This document shows positions 26,001-35,000 of a DNA stretch of 64,000 nucleotides, in pieces (the first letter of the stretch is position 1; every line of letters starts with the position of its first letter). The stretch covers positions 5,132,501 to 5,196,500 of the forward strand of contig JBAMJR010000151.1 of assembly GCA_038501785.1 (NCBI GenBank), read 5' to 3'. The notes under the pieces were generated by a model, which saw only the letters and a list, made by a program, of their open reading frames with translations, did no database searches and had not been told where the DNA came from. Source of the DNA: Myoxocephalus aenaeus. Lineage: Eukaryota; Chordata; Actinopteri; Perciformes; Cottidae. A program made the translations under genes and the position numbers.

Positions 26001-29000
26001 CAGTACAGTAAGCTTGTCCACATTTACTGAATTTTTTTATTTGAATGTTTTCATCCATTTCAGGCTCGGATAACGAGGAGTACCAGTTTGCGATGAACAA
26101 CGACACCACAGAATATCATGTCAAAGAGCTTCTCCCCCATACTGCATACACATTCTTTGTGGTGGCTTACTCTCCCATGGGTGCCAGTCGCCCATCCCTG
26201 CCTGTTACTGTAGAGATGCTGGAGGATGGTGCGTAATCAAACTCATAAACTCACACTGGTAGAATCAGGACAGCCCTGGATGCTTCACAGTCTCACAGAG
26301 CAAAAATCATATCATGCCAACATTGTAACTCCTCCGGATCATTACGAGTTTATGAATCATCGGTATCAGCCGTTCATTACGTGTCCTAGTTGTTATTTGA
26401 AGAGTAGTAGTAGCAGCTCACAGGAGAGCATTTTCTTTGCTTTTCAAGAAGTGTCACGAGACTAAACCAGAAGTGTCACAAGAGGGTGGAGCTCAGTTTA
26501 ACCAAACGCTGAATAAGACATTTGTAGATGAGGAAAAAGGTAATTTTCATTGTTGTAAGACAATTACAACACAAGTTGTAAGACTGGTCTAACACTACAC
26601 ACCTAAAATGTCTTTGTGAAATCAGCAGTCTTCCAGGCATCCAGTAACTGTGCAGTTCTATAGGATATGCCTTGAATGTGAGTTATCCAACAGTTCAGTA
26701 TGTCCTTCTATTCCCTCCTTCAGTACCAAGTGCACCTCCTCAGCTGTCTATAGTCAGCACCTCCTCCACAGACATCAGGCTGATGTGGCATCCATTGTCC
26801 TCGCAGCACAGTCGAGGGGCTGTTACCCGCTACCGCATTGAGTATAGCACTCTGGATCAGGGTGAGTAACCCCTGCAGGACATCAAGTTGACCTGCCAGT
26901 GAAAGCACAATTTAGTGACTCACAGAGTATAATTCAGGAGATTTACCCAGTTATTCATAGAAAAGGAAACATATTGGCAGCCTACATTACTAATGTTGTA
27001 TGGTTCTGTTCTGTTTCTGATAATAGTTCAGATTGGATTAAGATGCAGATGCTCAGAAACCACGGAACCGTTTTCAAAACAGATTGTCCTTTCGAGACAA
27101 CATATTTGAAGTGTGTTATGTGTTCCCACAGTGGACACTGTGTTCTCTGTGGAAGTAAGGGGTAATGAGACTCAGTTCACACTAAGAGAGCTGCAGCCCA
27201 ACCAGGAGTACCGACTGAGGATAGCAGCTGGGACAGGCATTGGCTTTGGGGTTCCCTCTGAGTGGGCCCAGCACCAAACATTAGCCAACCACAGCATGGG
27301 TAAGGAAGACACCAGAACACCTACAATTCCTGTTTTGTTTTATGCAGAGTTCCCACTGGTTTTGTAGTATACTTTTCGGAATGACATATCCTTTTGAGAG
27401 TTTTAATCTAAACAGGCAACATCATTCTCACTGTGAAACCCTTTATTAAAATTATAATTTTCTGCTTGTAAGTGACCATTTACAACAGTCATATAATGAA
27501 AGGTGAAGTCACATTATGAAGAGACAAAGTCTACATTTGCTTGATAAGCATCAGTAGATTTTCTCAACCTAGAGTTATTGTCAATTGCTTACCATACATG
27601 TGAAATGTGACATATCGGCTATTAGCAATGCTATGTGGATTTTCCACAAGCAACAGGTCAAAATATAGCGTGAAAGTCTTGTGGATATTGATATTGTTAT
27701 TAGTAGTTTTTTTCAAACTATTTCAGTGATCTTCGCTCCCACTGATCTGAAAGTCAGAGCCAGAGTGGACATACTCAATGTGACATGGCATCCCTCGCCA
27801 AATCACACACTGGTTTCTGGTTACAAGCTATCCTGTCGAGAGGTGGAGGCTGATGAATCAGACAATGGAGAAAAGACAACGCAGACGCACACCATCAGGC
27901 TCCGTAAGAAGGCCAGGTACCATCTCCTCACCGGGCTGGGTAAGTTCCTCTCCAAGTGTATTCTGCATTCATATTTTCATGGTCATTTTGCTAACTTTGC
28001 ATTCAACTACTTTCGACTAAATAAAAAATCAAATGATGGCTACTTTGCTGTAGAAAAAATAGTTTGATAAAAACTAGTCAGCTATTTTTGCACACTTTTG
28101 GAGAGCCTTGTTCAACTCTGAGCGAGGTAAATGCTTTTTTACCGTTGACCTTTCCCTTTAAGTTGCTTTCACGTCTCTCATGAAAAGTATTTATTAATGC
28201 AACATTTAATTCAAAAGCATTTAGTAGCTTCGTTGCCATTAGTGTTACATTATAAGTACAGCATATTATACCAAAAACGGATTGACTGCATTTAGATTAC
28301 ATATAGAGCTTAATTTCAATATTGAAATGGCTTGTCTTTGTAACATCTAAAATCTATAAATAAATGTTTTCACTCTCTTTTGCTGTGTTTGCATGTGTCT
28401 GCGTGTGTCTGTGTCAGTCCCTGATCAGCAGTACGAGGTGAGAGTTTGGGCCCTCAACAAGCAGATAGATGGAGCAGCTGCTGTGTGGAAGGGAAGGACA
28501 GACAAGACCCATGACAGAAGTAAGATTTATTTGACTGCATGTGTGTACTGTTGAGCGTCTTGTAAAAAAAAAAAGGTATTCCCTCCCTCCATCACTTTTA
28601 TGGGATAATAAAAAAGACAAATTGTATCAAGGCAAATAATGTGTATGTGTGTGTTAAAGCATCGCCGTTGTTGCCGCCCATGCGCCCCCCTCCATTGCCC
28701 CCAAGCAGCATCCAAGCCATGGCCAACAGCTCCACCTCCATCTTGCTGCGCTGGGAGAAACCGCGGTTCAGCAACGTACGCATCATCAACTACACAGTGC
28801 GCTGCAGCCCAGCGGGAACCACCAACGCCTCCCTGGTCTCCTATTACATCTGGTCAGAAACCACTTTGAACAACAGAAACTGAATTATTGCCTGTGATTT
28901 TAAAGAGGGAATGGCCCTCTATGTCTCCATAGTTTATGTTCAACATTTGAGCAATGCTACTTCCTGTATAACTTCCTATTTATTCATTTCTTCTATTGCA

Positions 29001-32000
29001 AATCTGATTTTAACAATATTTCTGTGTGAACCCATCTTCAGTAATAATACAAACCTGAACTGTGATGAAAGAAACACCTTTAGAAGTAGCGTGATATTTC
29101 TACAAACTGGTCACTAAAAAGAAGCATGCCTCAGGAACTGCCCTTAATTAGTTGGACATTCCTTTTTTTGTCAGGTCAAAATCAGCTTGCATTTGAAGCC
29201 AATACATTGCTTGACTAAATAAAGGCTTTTAGTTTACCTTTCCTGGTGAAAGAGCCAGAAGTGAGTTTCTTTTGGGAGACATTTGTCCATCTTTAAGAGC
29301 ACCATAGCCTCTGCATTTCTTTGCATCATTTCTTTATTTACAACACCAAACAAACCAACACATTTTTCTTGGTAGAGTTCTGTTATCTTTCAGGTAGCTT
29401 TGAGTAACTCCTCATTCATACAGTAATCAAAATGAAGCACATAATTTTGCCCTTGGATTTATTTAATCCCCTATCCCTAAATTGGTACTATTACTCTATG
29501 TTAAGAAATATCCCTGTATTCCTCCTGTCTTCACCATCTTTTGTTATGTCATATTTATTCAATAAGTATCTTAAGTAAGGATATGGAGTTCTTGGGTTAA
29601 AGAGGTGCACCAATGATTGCAAATATAATACAGTAAATGATTGTTTAAATGATAAATGAAGTAGAATGCATGTAATAAAAGTAAATATTAAGGTTATGTA
29701 TATTGAAGCCTAGCGTGGTCCAACAGGCTGTACAAACTAACCAGACTAAATTGAACAAAGTAAATTATTGTTTTCTGTCAGACCAGAATACCGACCATAC
29801 ACCACATACTCAGGACTCTCCCGTGCTGTTGTGTGTTGCAGCTCTGCTCAGGAGATACTACTTGGGGCATTGAGGCCCTTCACCCGCTATAAGCTGGCGG
29901 TGCAGTCAAATGGAGTGGACGTGGTGGGACCCTTCAGCGGCACAGTGGAGGAGTCTACCTTGTCTGACCGTGAGTCTCTGCTGTGCTCCTATCAGTCAGT
30001 CATTTCAGTTTTTCTTCCGTTTTAGTTCATGAAGCCCCAACAATCAACCAACAGGTCTTCCTGTGGTATTTCATTTAAAACAAGCTTGATATAGTTATAT
30101 ACTAGATTTCGTATTTATTGTGTTTACCTTTTGTTGGTTTTTAGAAGGGTTCTGTATAAATAATTATTAGTTATTAGTTATTTTTGAATAGGTGCAGGGA
30201 TTTTCTTTGCCATTTACTTGGTTTGGAAATTAGTAAGTGTGGACTTCAAGTCTTTTCTTCACTCACTTGACATGTAAAACATTCTCACAATTCTGCAGTG
30301 CCCTTCTAAGCAATTTAAGGGGAACTACACCATGCCAATGAAACAGAAGTTCTACTAGACAGCAACAGTACTACGTGTGTCGACGTGTAAATGTGTGGGA
30401 CACACATTCTGTTTGAATATAAAAGTAAGGGGTTAAAGTTCAGTGGCTTAATCCTTTTAAATTAACTTAACATCAACTTATATTACAGTTATTCGAGACC
30501 TGTTTATACTTAGATTGACAGTTGGTCTTTTTTTTATTGTGTCTACTAAAAATATATGACCTCATGTTCCCTATACATAATTGATTACATATTGTTCTTT
30601 AAGTGCACATTCGTGCTTTTTGTCCGATTAGCTGCACTTGAGTTTGATTTCATAATTTCAACCATTGTTTCCAGCTAGCTAGCAAGGTAAAGGTGTTGCA
30701 TTTTTGCTTTCTGAAGCCTCATTTGCTGCCAAGTGAGTGTGCACTCACTCATGTGTGGATTAGTGTGCTGGCTGGCCTGCGGCCAGTGGACATGGGAATT
30801 TGTGGTTGGCATTGATGGCTGATAAGTGGCTGTAATGAAATACCCTGGTGTAGTAGATGCTCTCATATTGGCCAGCAGCTCTGCCTGTAAGCCAAAGAGT
30901 GGGCTGCTTTTAATGACATTATTACCACCAGTCACTCCGTTATGCTCTCCACTACCATGTATCATCACCTGAGCCCCAGCCCATTCCCCCACTGCCCTGC
31001 TCGTCCCCTCTCTCTTGTACCCAGGTGGCGCGGACACGAGGACCCAGATGGTTGTCACACAACATGTCAAATCCCCCACCAAGACAATATACATTCCACA
31101 GCTGTGAGGCCTCATTGCTGGGCTCTAATTACTGACCTAGTCCTCCTCTCTCCTTCAGGGCCCTCCACACCTCCTGAGGAGCTGCAGCTGAGCGCTGTGG
31201 ACTCCTCATCTGTGGTGGCAAGCTGGCGCCCTCCGCTGGAGCCTAACGGTATCATCATGAGCTACCGGATCTTGTTCAGTGGCAACATCAGCCAGCCTGA
31301 GTACTTGTGGGAAAACCTCTCTCAGGATGGTAGGTGTTGGCTGGCATGATACAAATCCTGAGCCCTTTATTTTCATAATCATGTTTAATACTTAATAACA
31401 TTGTGTGAAACTGTGTGATTTACGATGGGCCTTGACAATGTGTTCCTATCTGTCTCTCTCAGGGAGCATTACCAGTGTGGAGGTCCAAGGTTTGTCCAGT
31501 GACACCCGTTACTTTTTTAAGCTGGGAGCGTCAACTGAGGTGGGGCCAGGGCCTTTTTCACCTGTAAAGGATGTTCACACACCCCTTCAGAAATATGGTA
31601 TGTGCCAAAAAGTACATGTAACGTATAGGTGACCATAATAATAAGAAAAAAAGTGATGGTAATTTTAAGAGCAATGGTAGCCATAGTTAAGGTTGTTGTA
31701 ATAGGAGTAGTAGCAGTAGTTCAGTAAAGAGAGGTTACATTTGTAAATGGAAAGAAAGAAGCAGTCTCAGCATCTAGTGGGTTTAGGGATGCAAAATGCT
31801 TTGTTAGAAAGGGACTTGTCGCTTTCTGAGAGGGAGAGGCATATCTGTATCCCTCTTAAATAATATCTTTAAATGTATTAAATTGATGCCACACAATTGA
31901 TTGATGACAACATAATTGCTAATTGTTATTTTAGATTTTTAGTCTATAGATATTTATTTTTATTTTTTATGATCTTCACGCGTGGCGTCGGCCTGTATTT

Positions 32001-35000
32001 TCCATGACCCATCTTTGTGTTTGTGCAACTAACCTGAGGGCTGGTCAATATGTGTACGTTTTGATTGTTGGATTCAATCCAAAGTGGCAGAATCAAGAAA
32101 ACAACCTGCCCCTTCGTTTTGTCCTCCCCACGGCCAGGAGACCACCCAGACAGGAAGAAAGTGTGCACTGGGAGACGGACCCCCAGTCTGCGGCCTGCTA
32201 ACTAAGTGCTAATTTAAGGTCCGTCCATCTTCTGGAGCCGCGCCCGCTCTCCTTCGGTTAAGGAGCCTCGCGGTGGCTGCTTAGACACAAGTCACCATCT
32301 CTTGTCTGCCACTTTGAATTCAATCCAATAAACAAACTATCAACACACGCACAGACCCTGTACCTTCAATTGATGATCGGGATTGACAAGCCCGTATGGC
32401 AGCTTTACGTCTTTGTCCTCTTACAATGGACTTGGGGCAGACAGACACTACACTATTGTCTTTTAAGGTACAAGTGGTATTGCAACACAGGACGGGCCTT
32501 TTCACCTTCTGTTGATAATATTGGTACTTTCTGGTCTGGCCGTATGTTGCATGTTGCTTTAACTATTCTAAGATGCTTACCAGCATTTTTGCTTCATAAG
32601 CAGACACAAGCCTTACCATGCAGTCACACACACTTTCACTTCCATACCCATGCACAGGCATACACACTTTTCTATTACTGCAAAGTGGGTAATTTGTCCC
32701 TGCCAGCGGAGAAAGTGTAGCTCGGCAGGACACTGTTATTTTTTGCTTCTCCTATTCTGGTGCATTGTGAGAAGAAGTGTAGGGATCAAAGGGGCGACCT
32801 CATCAGCCACCCCCAGGGGAGATCTTTGAATTACTGCTCTTTGTGCCTCACAGAATTGCTGTGAAAAGCACTTTCTTTACTTTCATGTCACTGTGTTTAA
32901 GCATGCAATCTCATTATACACTTTTTAATTCCATCAGGCAGCATTTTAGCTTTACTTTTAATTATTAAAAGTCCTTTTGTCTTTAAACATACATACAGAA
33001 CTATTCTGTGAACTATTATCCAACATGAGCCTGTCAAACTAATTTTATTTACAAACAGTTCATCATTAATACTAATCAGTATTCATTTTGGTCTGACCAT
33101 TTAAGCTTTTTTTTCTTCTCTTATACGTAAATAAGAGAAATGTTGTTGTGAACAAGCTATCCACCAACCTGTGGGTCGTATTTCTGGAATATCTGAACGT
33201 TAAACATTCCTGATGCAATAAGCAGTGAAAATGTTTGTTGAACCCAAATCCTTAATAAGACAGGTTTATTGTGTTCGCATAGGCTGTAATAGTGTTGCCA
33301 GTGTGAAGGGGAGTAAAGTGGCTGGTGGGTGGTTGAGAGCTCCCACCATCTGTTTCCTCTCCTCTCTATGTCCAGACTGGCAAAGATACCTAGCATAAAT
33401 GAATATCAATGAAGGTCTGCTGTCCCTCGTTGAATGTCGCCTCATATCTCTTCATTATTGTAACTTTGTCTTCTATGAAGGTCTCAATACGCGGTCTCAT
33501 AACATCAGGCCTGAGCCAAATAGTATTTCAAACTAGAAATACATTGTATCTGAGTACCTTTTAAGATGGAGAGATATTAGCCAAATAATAGCTACAGATC
33601 ACATATGAAACTCAAAATGGCATGTATTTTTTCCATGTGCGAACTCAGTTTTTTCTGGATTGTTTACATTCATTCTAACAGTGTTTTTCTCCTCTTCCAT
33701 GGTGTGTGATGTTTGAACAGAGCTGGACATCCATGCAGTGACGGGCATCATAGTTGGTGTGTGCCTGGGACTGATATGCATCCTCCTCTGCATGTGTTTA
33801 AGCTTTCGTAATGGCAAATCAAGGTAAGGTAACTCTACAGTGTCAGCACTCGTACAGAACCTATGCACATTTTAATGTGTGTAATGTTTTACTTACTTCC
33901 AACAACTGTTGTGTTAGTAACTAAAAGCCAGCTAAAATAACCCAGGCAATTGTATTAACGTTCAGACCTTTATACTACCCAGCTCCTACTATCCCTCTCA
34001 TCTCTCATCCAAATAGGGAGGTGTCGGGGGGCCTGGAGTCCACAGCTGTGACCCCTCAGTACAGACGAGGAGGCTGCCCTGTTTCCTCCAACGTGCCAGA
34101 GTGCAGCGATAGCCACGAGCTGGAGACACTGATGCCCTCAGGCATCCAGGGGTCTGGTCAGCTGCCAGAAGATGCCCCAGAGGAGCAGAGCCTGATGGCA
34201 AGTGCTAATTCGGGGAAAGGGGAAGATGCCCCTGCACCTGATCCCAAGGTCAAAACCTGCAAGGGGGAAGCTCTTCTCCAGATGGGCCTTGGATACTCTG
34301 TTATTTTTTTTCACGTGTTGATAGAGGGATAATAGTTGTAATTTGGTGCATCCACTGTTTTACAGGCTGCTTGGAATGGCTCTGTGAGTCATGACTGGGC
34401 CAACAAAATCACTAGATACAGAGACATCATAACAGAAGACTCTCCAACACTCATTAATGGAGCTCTCAACATACTAATTACTGATAATGGCACGGTAAAT
34501 GAATTAACTAAATTCTATGAAAAATCTATTTTAGTTGTCAACCTGTCTCTGACAAGCAACTTTAGCTGTACCACAAATGTAATGACATTTTTAATTGACT
34601 GTTTGCTAAACCACCCGCCTAATTTACTATTGCTGTGGCTGTCAACATTCTGTACTTGCACAGCAGATATGCAGTATTCAATGAGGGTCATCGGGGCAGA
34701 TTTACCGCTTGAAATATATGTCAATGTTTTTAAACAAGAGCTCCTTGATTTCAGTAGTAGGTTAACAAAAAACTATTTGGCTATTTTCCAGCTGACTGGT
34801 TTAAACAAAATGTCTATAAAGGGTTCCTAAATATGCACTTGATGTCTTCATATATTATGTTGTGCTGAAGATAGAGACGTAAGATGCAAAGGGTTAGCAA
34901 ATATAATGCTCTCTCAGTTAGCAATGCTATGGTATCGTCCCCATAGAGCAGGATTGAACTGCTAACCTTACCCTGAACTCTGTTAACAGACTGTCTTCCA

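Noticed and set aside
30675..31115. 146-codon minus-strand open frame
   Set aside because: It lies within an igdcc4 intron with no similarity I recognise and shows no gene-like features.
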